Under the pieces are notes generated by a model. The model did no database searches and was not told the origin of the DNA. It saw only the letters and a list, made by a program, of their open reading frames with translations. Positions 32,255 through 42,540 of a stretch of 64,000 bases of DNA are shown here, in pieces. Source of the DNA: Ectothiorhodospiraceae bacterium. Its GTDB lineage: Bacteria > Pseudomonadota > Gammaproteobacteria > HK1. Each line of letters opens with the position of its first letter. The first letter of the stretch is position 1. The DNA lies in assembly GCA_024234875.1 (NCBI GenBank), contig JACKNM010000004.1, positions 372,001 through 436,000 of the forward strand, given 5' to 3'. The position numbers and the translations under genes are program-made.

Positions 32255-33223
32255 ATGACGTCCACGACATGGGCCCGGCTCGTCGAGCCCCCACATGCGG
32301 GCGGACGCACCTTCCTCGACTGGCCCCTCGCCATCGACCTCGCTCGCCTCGAGGCCGACGTCGCGGTTCTCGGCATTCCCTTCGGTGTGCCCTATCGGTC
32401 GGACCAGCCGACCAACGACCAGATCGACGCCCCGGAAGCGGTGCGCGCGCAGTCCGGGCAGTTCAGTGACGGGCCGGATCACCACGACTTCGATGTCGGA
32501 GGTCCCTTGCTCGACGGGCGCGCGGTCACCTGCGTCGACTGCGGCGACGTCACGGACGACGTCGACGATGCGAGCGCGCACTATCGCAATGCCGAGCGTG
32601 CGGTGCGGGCGATCCTCGGCGCCGGTGCGTTGCCGCTGGTGATTGGCGGCGACCACGGCGTGACCATTCCGGCGCTGCGCGCCTACCGCGACCACGGGCC
32701 CGTCTTCGTCGTCCACGTCGACGCCCACCTCGACTGGCGCGACGAGGTGAACGGGGTGCGCGAGGGTTACTCGAGCCCGCTGCGCCGCGCGTCGGAGATG
32801 CCGTGGGTCTCGGGGATGGTGCAGATCGGGATGCGCGGGACGGGCAGCGCGCGGCAGGCCGAGGTGGATGCGGCGCGGGCGTACGGGTCGGCGATCGTGC
32901 CCGCGATCGACGTGCTCGACGGCGGTATCGCGGTGGCGCTCGCGCACATCCCGGCGGGCGCACGCTACTACGTGACCATCGATGCCGACGGGCTCGACCC
33001 GTCGGTGATGCCAGGTGTGATGGCCCCGGTCCCGGGTGGTCTGCTCTTCCACCACGTACGCGGGCTGTTGCACGCGCTGGTGGCGCGCGGGCGGGTGGTG
33101 GGGATGGACGTGGTGGAGATCGCACCGTCACGCGACGTGAACGGGATCAGCGCGATCACCGCGGGGCGACTGCTCCTGAACCTGGTCGGGGCGATGGTGC
33201 GCGCGGGGCAACTCGGGGGGTGA
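32255..33223 (+). CDS. Ureohydrolase family protein (agmatinase/arginase-like)
   Basis: A 322-residue Mn-dependent ureohydrolase. The metal ligands are visible in IGGDHGVT, VHVDAHLDW and IDADGLDPSVMPGV, with the C-terminal GMDVVEIAP motif. The family includes agmatinase, guanidinobutyrase, guanidinopropionase and formiminoglutamase; SpeB-like agmatinase is the nearest guess but not certain. ATG 32255 has AGGGGG upstream; an ATG at 32222 overlapping the SDR gene is an alternative. The last 45 bases of the gene (LNLVGAMVRAGQLGG) are part of a tandem repeat that continues downstream, so the array arose by duplication of the gene's 3' end. Confidence 0.9.
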   Translation: MTSTTWARLVEPPHAGGRTFLDWPLAIDLARLEADVAVLGIPFGVPYRSDQPTNDQIDAPEAVRAQSGQFSDGPDHHDFDVGGPLLDGRAVTCVDCGDVTDDVDDASAHYRNAERAVRAILGAGALPLVIGGDHGVTIPALRAYRDHGPVFVVHVDAHLDWRDEVNGVREGYSSPLRRASEMPWVSGMVQIGMRGTGSARQAEVDAARAYGSAIVPAIDVLDGGIAVALAHIPAGARYYVTIDADGLDPSVMPGVMAPVPGGLLFHHVRGLLHALVARGRVVGMDVVEIAPSRDVNGISAITAGRLLLNLVGAMVRAGQLGG

Positions 33224-34665
33224 CGTCGGGCGGTGTGGGGTGCCGGTCAGAGCGCTCGTGCGGCTCGGCGCGAAGACTCTCCAGCTACCGTTCTCGGTCG
33301 AGGATACCCCTCGACGGGCTCGGGGACCGGATGGCGGTGGCACGAGCCTACCCTGAGCTCGTCGAAGTCTCGAAGTACCGTGCGCTGAGCCCGCCGAAGC
33401 GTATCCCCGAGCGAGCCGCCCATGTGCTGGCGCTGCGCTCCGAGCGGCAGCGTGGGTCGGCGGTGCCGACGCCGGTCCTGAACCTGGTCGGGGCGATGGT
33501 GCGCGCGGGGCAGCTCGGGGGGTGACGTCGGGCGGTGTGGGGTGCCGAGTCGTGGGGTGCCGGTCAGAGCGCTCGTGCGGCTCGGCGAAGACTCGCTACC
33601 GTCGATACCCCGACGGCTGGGACCGACGGTGGCCTCCTGAGCTCGTCGAATCTCGAAGTACCGTGCGCTGAGCCCGCCAAGCGTATCCCCACAGCCGCCT
33701 GCTGGCGCTGCGCGAGCGACAGCGTGTCGGCGGTGCCGACGCCGGTCCTAATGGTCGGGCGATGGTGCGCGGAACTGGGGTGCGTCGGCGGTGGTGCCGG
33801 TCAGAGCGCTCGTGCGGCTCGGCGCGAAGACTCTCCAGCTACCGTTCTCGGTCGAGGATACCCCTCGACGGGCTCGGGGACCGGATGGCGGTGGCACGAG
33901 CCTACCCTGAGCTCGTCGAAGTCTCGAAGTACCGTGCGCTGAGCCCGCCGAAGCGTATCCCCGAGCGAGCCGCCCATGTGCTGGCGCTGCGCTCCGAGCG
34001 GCAGCGTGGGTCGACGGTGCCGACGCCGGTCCTGAACCTGGTCGGGGCGATGGTGCGCGCGGGGCAACTCGGGGGGTGACGTCGGGCGGTGTGGGGTGCC
34101 GAGTCGTGGGGTGCCGGTCAGAGCGCTCGTGCGGCTCGGCGCGAAGACTCTCCAGCTACCGTTCTCGGTCGAGGATACCCCTCGACGGGCTCGGGGACCG
34201 GATGGCGGTGGCACGAGCCTACCCTGAGCTCGTCGAAGTCTCGAAGTACCGTGCGCTGAGCCCGCCGAAGCGTATCCCCGAGCGAGCCGCCCATGTGCTG
34301 GCGCTGCGCTCCGAGCGGCAGCGTGGGTCGACGGTGCCGACGCCGGTCCTGAACCTGGTCGGGGCGATGGCGCGCGCGGGGCAACTCGGGGGGTGACGTC
34401 GGGCGGTGTGGGGTGCCGAGTCGTGGGGTGCCGGTCGGGTCGTGCGGCTCGGCGCGAAGACTCTCCAGCTACCGTTCTCGGTCGAGGATACCCCTCGACG
34501 GGCTCGGGGACCGGATGGCGGTGGCACGAGCCTACCCTGAGCTCGTCGAAGTCTCGAAGTACCGTGCGCTGAGCCCGTCGAAGCGTATCCCCGAGCGAGC
34601 CGCCCATGTGCTGGCGCTGCGCTCCGAGCGGCAGCGTGGGTCGGCGGTGCCGACGCCGGTGCGGC
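33175..34665. repeat. Tandem array of about five ~300-bp units starting in the ureohydrolase 3' end
   Basis: Units begin near 33175, 33477, 33747, 34031 and 34348 with the word CCTGAACCTGGTCGGGGCGA (degenerate in the third). Each contains the last 15 codons and stop of the ureohydrolase, GACGTCGGGCGGTGTGGGG, and a 240-bp element including CCTGAGCTCGTCGAAG. Copies 1, 3, 4 and 5 are nearly identical; copy 2 (about 33540-33746) is shortened by many small deletions. The array ends at 34665 next to the adaptor-protein stop codon. Both strands stay open through much of it, but the reading frames are repeat translations, not genes. No transposase is present. Confidence 0.9.
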
Positions 34666-34673
34666 GGGCCTGC

Positions 34674-35882
34674 CTATCGCCCCACGACCGGCACGCCGTC
34701 CGCGACGCGGTCGCTGGGGGAGAGGATCACGCGGTCGCCCTCGCGCAGGCCGTCAGTCACCTGGACGTCGAGGCCGGAGCGGCGGCCGACGTCGACGCGG
34801 GTCAGGTGGGCGACGCCGTCGCGCTCGGCGAAGACGGCCCAGGCGGCGCCGTCGCGGAACAGCGCGGTCACCGGCACGGTGAGGGCGGCGTCGGTCTCCC
34901 AGAGCACCACGCGGATGTCGACGCGGAAGCCGTGGCCGAGGCTGCGCCAGGTCTGGTGAGGATCGCGCAAGCCGACGACGACGTTCACCCGCTGCTCCTC
35001 GATGCCGAGCGCCGAGACCTTGGTGAAGCCGCGCGGCTCGATGCGCTCGACCTCGCCGGCGAGCGGCACATCGCCGCCCCAGCCCTCGACGATCACCCGC
35101 ATCCCCGGGCGGACCTTGACCGCGTCGGTCGAGAGCATCTCGGCCCGGATCTCGAGATCCGACAGATCGCCGACCGAGAGCAGCGGATCGCCGGCGGCGA
35201 CCACCGCCTCGCTCTCGTGGAAGACCTCGATCACCTGGCCGGACACCGGCGAGTGCAGCTCCAGGCAGTCGCAGACGTCATCGCTCGCGACCTGCGTCGC
35301 GGGCGAGGTGAGGCGCGACCGCGCGCGCTCGAGCGTGTGCTCCTTGACCCGTACCGAGGCCTGCGCGGTCACCAGCGCCGCTCGACGGCTGCGGTAGGCG
35401 CGCTCGGCGTCGTCGATCGCCTGCTCGGAGATGGTGCGGCTGGCGGCGAGACGCTGGGCTCGGCGAAGCTCCGCCTCGGCGAAATCGAGCTCCGCCTTGG
35501 CCTGCTCGACCTCGGCGTTGGCGAGCACCAGCGCGGCCTCGGCGGCGGCGACGTCGGCCCTCGCCTCGGCGCGGTCGCGCTCGTCGAGGAAGGCGGGCGC
35601 GGTCGGCTCGATCTCGGCCACCACGGTGTTACCGGCCTCGACCGCGTCGCCCGCCTCCAGGGTGATCCGCCGCGCTCGACCGGCTACCGGCGCCGACACC
35701 ACGAACACGTCGCGCAGCTCGGTCTTGCCCTCCTCGTCGACCGTGACCACCAGCGGCATGGTGCTCGCCGCCACCAGCTCGACCGGCACCGGCTGCGGCC
35801 GGAACGACCACGCCACCGCGGCGGCGACGCCACCCACCACCAGCCCCCAGGCCACCACGCGCTTCGTCATCGCCGAGACCAC
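34674..35882 (-). CDS. HlyD/MacA-type periplasmic adaptor (membrane fusion protein)
   Basis: A 402-residue adaptor with a single N-terminal helix (VVAWGLVVGGVAAAVAWSF). It has the lipoyl-like halves DVFVVSAPVAGRARRI and CLELHSPVSGQVIEVFH separated by an Ala/Glu-rich coiled coil (about residues 95-195), followed by beta-barrel and membrane-proximal parts. GTG 35882 is used because GGGAG lies seven bases before it; ATG at codon 5 is an alternative. It follows the permease gene by 4 bases and completes an ATPase-permease-adaptor efflux system. Its stop codon lies at the edge of the tandem repeat array. Confidence 0.9.
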   Translation of the reverse strand: MVSAMTKRVVAWGLVVGGVAAAVAWSFRPQPVPVELVAASTMPLVVTVDEEGKTELRDVFVVSAPVAGRARRITLEAGDAVEAGNTVVAEIEPTAPAFLDERDRAEARADVAAAEAALVLANAEVEQAKAELDFAEAELRRAQRLAASRTISEQAIDDAERAYRSRRAALVTAQASVRVKEHTLERARSRLTSPATQVASDDVCDCLELHSPVSGQVIEVFHESEAVVAAGDPLLSVGDLSDLEIRAEMLSTDAVKVRPGMRVIVEGWGGDVPLAGEVERIEPRGFTKVSALGIEEQRVNVVVGLRDPHQTWRSLGHGFRVDIRVVLWETDAALTVPVTALFRDGAAWAVFAERDGVAHLTRVDVGRRSGLDVQVTDGLREGDRVILSPSDRVADGVPVVGR

Positions 35883-35886
35883 GACG

Positions 35887-38255
35887 TCACTCCCTCGTCT
35901 TCAACACCCGGATGAGGTCCAGGCGCTCGACCCGCCGGTGCACCAGCACCCCGCAGAGCACCGCCGAGGCGAGCACCACGAGCATGGCCATACCATAGGT
36001 GCTCGGCGCGACGACCGGCGGGACGCGGAACAGCTCGGTCTCGAAGTTCGCCGACATCAGCTCGACCAGCGCCGCGCCGAGCACGCAGCCGATCGGCAAC
36101 GCGACCAGCACCATCAGCGCCGCCTCTCCGAGCAGCACGTACGACACCTCGCCACCGGTGAAGCCGAGCACCCGCAACGTGGCGAGCTCGCGCCCGCGCT
36201 CCGACAGCGCGATGCGCATGCTGTTGTAGACCACGCCCATCGCCAGCGTGCAGGCGAAGCTCACGTAGATGGTGACGAACACCAGCATGTTCTCGGCGAT
36301 GGTGTCGTCGAAGTTGTCGACGCTCGCGCGTCGTAGGGTGACCGCGCCCACCACCGGCGTCGCCTCCAGCGCGTCGAAGAGCTCGAGGATGTGGTCGGGG
36401 TCGACGTCGAGCAGCAGGGTGTCGACGGTCGGCGGGTCACCGAGCGCGCGGTCGAGCGCCTCACGGTGGATGAACACCGGCGTGCCGATCCAGGTGTCGA
36501 AGATGGCCGCGACCGGCACCACGATCACCGGCCGCGATCCTTCCAGCACCTCGACCACCACCGGGTCGCCACGCGACAGGCGCAGTCGATCGGCCAGCGT
36601 GCGCGACATCACCAGGCCGTCGGGCGGGATCGGCACGCGCGCACCGGTCGCGTCCTTCAGCACCTCGAGCTCGCCGTCGCCCGGCACACCGATCACCGCC
36701 TCGCGCCGCGAGAGGTGCCGGTTGCGCAGCCGCGCCGGCACCGTGCGATGCGCCTCCACCGCGAGCACACCCGGCAGGCGCGCGATCTCGTAGCGCACGC
36801 TGGCCGGCCGGTCCTCGACCAGCGAGACCATCACGTCGTGGCGTTGCTGGTCGAAGAAGAAGCTGTCGACCATCAGCTCCAGGGCGTCGAGCCACTGCAG
36901 CGACATCACCAGCACCGCGACCGCCGCGGCGACCCCGGTGCTGGTGAGCAGGGCGCGGACCGGCCAGCGCAGGAGCTGGCGCAGCACGATGCGGGTGAGC
37001 TGGTCGAACCAGTGCCGGGCGGCAGCGCTCAGCCGCCCCGCCCGCCGGTACACCGCCGGCGCCGGCGGGCGCATCGCCTCCGCCGGCGGGAGTCGCGCCG
37101 CGCGCCGGGCCGCGCCGAGGGCACCGGCGAGCGCGGCGCCGAGGCTCACCGCGCCGGCGAGGACGAAGGGCTGCAGACCGGGATGGTAGTAAAGGGTGGG
37201 GAAACGAAACATGTCGGCGTAGAGCACGGTGGAGTAGCGACCGAGCCACCAGCCGAAGAGCCAGCCGAGGACCACGCCGGCGCCGGCCAGCATCAGCACC
37301 AGCTTCGCGTAGTGCCAGGCGACGGTGACGTTTCCGTAGCCGAACGCCTTGAGCAGGCCGACCTCGCTGCGCTCGGTGGCGATGAGGCGCGCCAGCACCA
37401 TGTTGGTGAGGAACGCGGCGACGACGAGGAAGATCGTCGGCAGGATTCCGGCCATGCTGCGGAGCTGGCGGATCTCGTTCATCACGAACCAGTTCGACGG
37501 CTGATCCTCGCGCGCGATCGCCCCGGTCCCCCCGTAGGGCTCGAGCAGGGCGTCGAGTCGATGCACCACGGTGTCGACGTCGGCGCCGTGCGCCAGCACC
37601 AGGGAGACGTCGTTGAACGCGCCGTCGAGATCGAAGGCGGCGGCGAGCACCTCCTCGCCCATCCAGATCACGCCGAAGCGCCGATCGTCGGGCAGCAGGC
37701 CTCCGGGGGCGATGGTGTAGACGTACTCGGGCGAGAGCGCGATGCCGGTGACCCGCAGCGCCCGGCGCCGGCCGTTGATCAGCGCGTGCAGCGTGTCACC
37801 GACCGCGAGGTCATGCCCGTCGGCGAAGGCCTCGGAGAGCACGGCGCCATCGACCTGTCCTGGCGCCGGCAACGTTCCACGGCGCAGCCACGGCCGATTG
37901 AGCACCGGCGCGCGATCCTCCGGAATCGACACCAGGGCGGCGATCACCGGGTCGTCGAACCCCTCGACCTCGACGGTGGCGTGCTTCACCACCCGCGCCT
38001 CGAGCACCTGCACCCCCGGAATGTCGCCGATGCGCGTGAGCAGGTGACGCGGCGCGCGGGTGACGTTGCCGAAGACGTCACCGAAGCGCTGGCGCTCGTA
38101 GAACAGCGTCGCGGTCTCGAGCAGCGCATCGACCACCGCCAGCGACGAGCACAGCACGCCGACCCCCGACGCGATGATCAGCGCGATCGCGAGCGCCTGG
38201 GCGCGCAGCCGCCAGAGGTCGCGCGCGAGCTTGGCGTCGAGCGGGTGTAGCAACC

Positions 38256-38259
<4 letters not shown>
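35887..38259 (-). CDS. FtsX-domain ABC transporter permease
   Basis: A 790-residue permease with an N-terminal helix (AQALAIALIIASGVGVLCSS), a large periplasmic domain (about 45-260), three helices of a first FtsX domain (about 270-395), a second helix and periplasmic domain (about 435-650), and a C-terminal FtsX domain (about 665-785). This double-FtsX layout is that of LolC/E-like and DevC-like exporters that work by mechanotransmission. It overlaps the ATPase gene by four bases and precedes the adaptor gene. The exported compound is unknown. Confidence 0.92.
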
Positions 38260-38981
<722 letters not shown>

Positions 38982-38982
38982 C

Positions 38983-39007
38983 GTGACGCCCCGTACGACG
39001 GCGTCAC
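38983..39007. promoter_or_regulatory. Palindrome abutting the efflux-operon start codon
   Basis: GTGACGCC-N9-GGCGTCAC, perfect 8-bp arms, ending one base before the ATG of the ATPase gene. Likely an operator for a dimeric repressor, or an RNA hairpin that hides the translation start. No regulator gene is adjacent. Confidence 0.55.
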
Positions 39008-39539
39008 ACGGTGCGAGTCGGCACGCCGTCCGAGCCCGCCCTGCTCCGCCTGGCGATCGGCGCCCCGGTCCGTCGTCGAGCGAGCGCCACCGCCTGCCTG
39101 GTCCGAATGCAACCTACGAGCGCGCCCCCGCGCCCCACTTGACGCTGATCAACGGCGTTCGAACGCGGCGGTGCCGTGAGTGCAAGACATTGTGAACAGT
39201 GAACGAAATTCGTTGCCGCCGCGAGTGCCCCTCAATAGGCTTCGCGTCGTCTCGAGGCGGAGGCGCCCTTCGCGGCGCCGGGGCAGCTCGTCGCGCCCGA
39301 GACGCGATCCACCGCGCAGATCGGCACGGTGGAGCCCTCGAGCACCGACAACGCCCACGGGAGCGCCCGCCACGCGGCGCCGCAGACCGGGGCGCGCTCG
39401 CGGCGGGGGTGGCGGGTGTCCGCGGCATCATGCCATGGCACGTTCTGGGAGGAATTCGGGTCATCGGCCGAGCCGCGCACCCCGGATCCCCGCCACCCCT
39501 CCGCACCCCATGTCGGTCGGCGCGCGCCCCGTGCCGGTG
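39008..39539. other. Intergenic region of 530 bases, no confident gene
   Basis: The region between the efflux operon start and the carnitine-dehydrogenase-like gene. A minus-strand frame from GTG near 39438 to about 39232 (VPWHDAADTRHPRR onward, 69 codons) has strongly GC-biased third positions, but no ribosome site and no recognisable domain, so it is not called. An AT-richer patch at 39179-39215 may hold a promoter. Nothing else is recognised. Confidence 0.4.
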
Positions 39540-40469
39540 TCAGCCCGAGCGTTTGCCGGGATCCGGGTAGCTCGCGAACACGTCGAGCATCCCGAGCAGG
39601 CGCGCGTCCCGCCAGCGCTCGAGATCCGCGATGGACATTCCCGACCAGCGGCGCTCGACCGCGTCGATGAACTCCACCTCGGAGCCGGGGGGGCCCTTCC
39701 AACCGAAGTGGGCGATCATGTGGCGCACCCCCCCGCGCCCGCCGCCGAGGTGGCGGTGCAGCATCGGGCCCACCACCGCCCAGCGGTAGCCCGGGCCATA
39801 GGTGACCGCCTCCTCGACGTCGTCCCAATCGCATACGCCCTTCTCGACCAGGCTCATCGCCTCGGCGAGCACCGCCTGCTGCAGGCGGTTGGCGAGGTAG
39901 GCCTCGATCTCGCGCTTCAGCGGTAGCGCCTTCTTGCCGCAGGCGGTGTAGAAGTCGCACGCCCACCGCATCACCTCCGCGCTGGTGTGCTCACCGCCGA
40001 CGACCTCGACCAGGGGCACGAGATAGACCGGCACGAACGGGTGGCCGATCACCACCCGCTCGGGGGACTTGCAGCGCGCGGCGAGCCGCGACGGGAGGAA
40101 CTTCGACGACGAGCTGGCGATCACGGTGTCGCGCGGCGCCGCCGCATCGAGCCGCTCGAGCAGCGCGACCTTGAGCGGCTCGTCGTCCGGGGCGCTCTCC
40201 TGCACGAAGTCCGCACCGTCGACCGCGGCCTCCGCGCTCGCCGCCCACCGCAACCGGTCCTGGCTCGCACCGGGGGCGAGGCCGAGGTGCTCCATCGCCG
40301 GCCAGGCGCTGGCCACGGTCTCGCGCAGCTTCGCCTCGCCGTCGGGCGCGGGATCCCAGGCGCGGACGTCGAGACCGCGGGCGAGGAAGACGGCCGCCCA
40401 GCCCCCGCCGACGGTTCCCGCTCCGACGCAGGCCACCTCGCGCACCGCATTCGACTCCGGTCTCGACAT
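39540..40469 (-). CDS. 3-hydroxyacyl-CoA dehydrogenase family protein, L-carnitine dehydrogenase-like
   Basis: A 309-residue NAD-dependent dehydrogenase. The Rossmann loop is VGAGTVGGGWAAVFLARG and the acidic residue D in VRAWDPAPD. The catalytic region GHPFVPVYLVPLVEVVGG and the C-terminal helical domain (ANRLQQAVLAEAMSLVEKGVCDWDDVEEAVT) fit the short, single-domain L-carnitine dehydrogenase group (about 310-320 residues) better than FadB-type enzymes. ATG 40469 has GGAGGAGG upstream. It is divergent from the VOC gene at 40642. Confidence 0.88.
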   Translation of the reverse strand: MSRPESNAVREVACVGAGTVGGGWAAVFLARGLDVRAWDPAPDGEAKLRETVASAWPAMEHLGLAPGASQDRLRWAASAEAAVDGADFVQESAPDDEPLKVALLERLDAAAPRDTVIASSSSKFLPSRLAARCKSPERVVIGHPFVPVYLVPLVEVVGGEHTSAEVMRWACDFYTACGKKALPLKREIEAYLANRLQQAVLAEAMSLVEKGVCDWDDVEEAVTYGPGYRWAVVGPMLHRHLGGGRGGVRHMIAHFGWKGPPGSEVEFIDAVERRWSGMSIADLERWRDARLLGMLDVFASYPDPGKRSG

Positions 40470-40641
40470 CGTCGTCCTCCTCCGCCGCTCCCAGTGAGCG
40501 CACCGCGGCATTATCCGGGTGCCGGGTGCTGCCGAAAACGTCCGGCTGCGACACAATGGGCCTCCCAGCACGGATGCGGGCGTCGCGCCCCCGGCCCGAG
40601 CCCGCTCCGACCACCCCCACGAACCCGCGGGAGACAGCGTC

Positions 40642-41502
40642 ATGCGAGCAGAGAATCCCGACCGCGCGCGCCAGGACGTCGGCAACATCGTCATGCTCGA
40701 GCACGTCAACGTGACCGTGCCGCGCCAGGATCTCGCGACCCAGTTCTACGTCGTCGGCCTCGGGCTGACCCGCGATCCGTATCTGATGGTCGGCCTCGAG
40801 AACATGTGGATCAACGTCGGGCAACAGCAGTTCCACCTGCCGACGTCCGGCCCGCAGGTGATGCGGGGCACCGTCGGTCTGGTGATCCCTGAGCTCGACC
40901 GGCTGCCGGCGCGACTCGCCGAGGCGGCGGCGCCGCTCGAGGGCACCAGGTTCGCCTTCGGCGAGGAGGACGATGCGGTGGTCGCCACCTGCCCGTGGGG
41001 CAATCGGATTCGTTGCCACGCGCCCGGCCCGCGCTTCGAGGACATGCGCCTCGGGATGGCCTACGTGGAGTTCGACGTCGAGCGCGGCTGCGCCGACGGA
41101 ATCGCCCGGTTCTATCAGCAGGTGATGGGCGCGCCGTCACGGGTGGAGAGCGCGGCCGACGGGGATGTCGCTCACGTCCGGGTCGGCCGCGGGCAGGAGC
41201 TCGTGTTCCGCGAGGTCGACGGCCCGCTCGCCGACTACGACGGGCACCACGTCGCGATCTACATCAGCGATTTCTCCGCACCGTACCGCCGCCTCGGCGA
41301 GATGGATCTCGTCTCGCGTGAGAACGGTGACTACGAGTATCGCTTCGTCGACATCAGCGATCCGGCGACCGGCAAGGCGCTGTTTCGCATCGAGCACGAG
41401 GTACGCAGCCTCACCCACCCCATTTACCATCGCCCGCTGATCAACCGGAATCCGGAGCAGCGCCAACGCACCTACAGCCGCGGTCGCGACGCCTTCGCGT
41501 GA
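40642..41502 (+). CDS. VOC (glyoxalase/extradiol dioxygenase) superfamily protein
   Basis: A 286-residue protein made of two VOC modules. The first starts with MLEHVNVTVPRQDLATQFYVVGLGL, the second with GMAYVEFDVE. A pair of possible metal ligands is H in LEHVNV and in DGHHVAIYISDF, with E in RFVD/FRIEHEV. It could be a lyase, isomerase or dioxygenase; the chemistry is not predictable. ATG 40642 has GGGAGA upstream. The SDR gene follows after 46 bases on the same strand, so the pair is probably one operon. Confidence 0.8.
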   Translation: MRAENPDRARQDVGNIVMLEHVNVTVPRQDLATQFYVVGLGLTRDPYLMVGLENMWINVGQQQFHLPTSGPQVMRGTVGLVIPELDRLPARLAEAAAPLEGTRFAFGEEDDAVVATCPWGNRIRCHAPGPRFEDMRLGMAYVEFDVERGCADGIARFYQQVMGAPSRVESAADGDVAHVRVGRGQELVFREVDGPLADYDGHHVAIYISDFSAPYRRLGEMDLVSRENGDYEYRFVDISDPATGKALFRIEHEVRSLTHPIYHRPLINRNPEQRQRTYSRGRDAFA

Positions 41503-41548
41503 CGACGCGACCGGACTACGACGAAGACACCCGAAGGGAGAGAGCAAC

Positions 41549-42328
41549 ATGCGACTGAGCGGCAAGACAGTGCTGATCACGGGGGCGGCGCGAGGCATCG
41601 GACAGGCGATTGCCGAGCGGCTCGCCGCCGCCGGGGCGGACGTGGCGGTGGCCGACTTGCGCCGCGGCATGCTCGACGAGACGGTATCCCGAATCGAGGC
41701 GCACGGCCGTCGCGCGGTCGCGATCGAGGTCGACGTCACGCAACGCGCGCAGGTCGACGCGATGGTGCGGTCGGCCGCCGCCGAGCTCGGGCGGATCGAC
41801 GCGTTCTTCGCCAACGCCGGAATCATCGAGGTGCAGAACTTCCTCGACGTCGACGAGGGCACCTACGACCGGATCATGGCGGTCAACACCAAGGGGGTAT
41901 TCCTCTGCGGTCAGGCGGTGGCGCGACAGATGATCGCCCAGGGCGACGGTGGCCGCATCGTGGTCACCGCATCGGTCGCCTCGCGCGTCGGCATTCCGGA
42001 CATGGCGGCCTACGCCGCGAGCAAGGCGGCGGCGATGTCGCTCACACGCTCGATGGCGCTCGCCCTCGCCCCCCACGGTATCAACGTCAATGCACTGGCA
42101 CCGGGGATCGTGAGCACCGACATGTGGGTGCAGATCGACGCCCAGCGCGGCCAGCTCCGCAACAAGGCGGTCGGCGAGTCGCTACGCGAGCGCGTGAGCA
42201 CCATCCCCCTCGGCCGCGCCGCGATTCCGGCCGACGTGGCGGCGGTTGCGGAGTTCCTGGTGAGCGACGACGCCGCGTACCTCACCGGTCAGACCATCAA
42301 CATCGACGGCGGGGCGTTGCCGAGCTGA
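41549..42328 (+). CDS. SDR-family dehydrogenase (polyol/sorbitol dehydrogenase-like)
   Basis: A 259-residue SDR with TGAARGIG, NAD-type D in VAVADLRRG, NAG motif FFANAG, TASVAS and the catalytic YAASK, ending in the typical LTGQTINIDGGALPS. The GIVSTDMWVQIDAQRGQ segment after the active site is characteristic of L-iditol/sorbitol and galactitol dehydrogenases, so a sugar alcohol substrate is likely but not proven. AGGGAGAG precedes the ATG. A hairpin follows the stop. Confidence 0.9.
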   Translation: MRLSGKTVLITGAARGIGQAIAERLAAAGADVAVADLRRGMLDETVSRIEAHGRRAVAIEVDVTQRAQVDAMVRSAAAELGRIDAFFANAGIIEVQNFLDVDEGTYDRIMAVNTKGVFLCGQAVARQMIAQGDGGRIVVTASVASRVGIPDMAAYAASKAAAMSLTRSMALALAPHGINVNALAPGIVSTDMWVQIDAQRGQLRNKAVGESLRERVSTIPLGRAAIPADVAAVAEFLVSDDAAYLTGQTINIDGGALPS

Positions 42329-42338
42329 CGCTTCGACA

Positions 42339-42361
42339 CAGGCCCCGCTGCGCGGGGCCTG
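42339..42361 (+). terminator. Stem-loop after the SDR gene
   Basis: CAGGCCCCGC-TGC-GCGGGGCCTG, a perfect 10-bp stem with a three-base loop, 11 bases after the stop. No T-run. Confidence 0.5.
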
Positions 42362-42404
42362 GCTCGGCGACCGTGGGGACCGGTGCCACCGCTTGGAGGA
42401 GAGG

Positions 42405-42520
42405 TGCCGCGCCCGAGCCGTCCCGGCTCCTGAGCCACGCCGAGCGCCTCCGAGCCGTCCCGGTCCCTGAGCCACGCCGAGGGCGTCCGAAGGACGCAGT
42501 CGAGGCGTGAGTCGAAGGGC
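42405..42520. repeat. Intergenic direct repeats
   Basis: Two direct copies of about 36 bases containing GAGCCGTCCCGG, CCTGAGCCACGCCGAG and GC-TCC, then GTCGAGGCGTGAGTCGAAGG. The composition resembles the CCTGAGC/GTCGAAG element in the 33-kb array and may be a relative. Confidence 0.55.
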
Positions 42521-42540
42521 GAAGGGCGACCGCGCGGCGC

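Noticed and set aside
33801..34607. Open frames of 88-268 codons on both strands in the repeat array
   Set aside because: They are translations of the repeat unit; the same peptide recurs once per unit and has no domain or ribosome site.
39232..39438. Possible 69-codon minus-strand gene
   Set aside because: Third positions are GC-biased, but there is no ribosome site, no recognisable domain, and the start is ambiguous.
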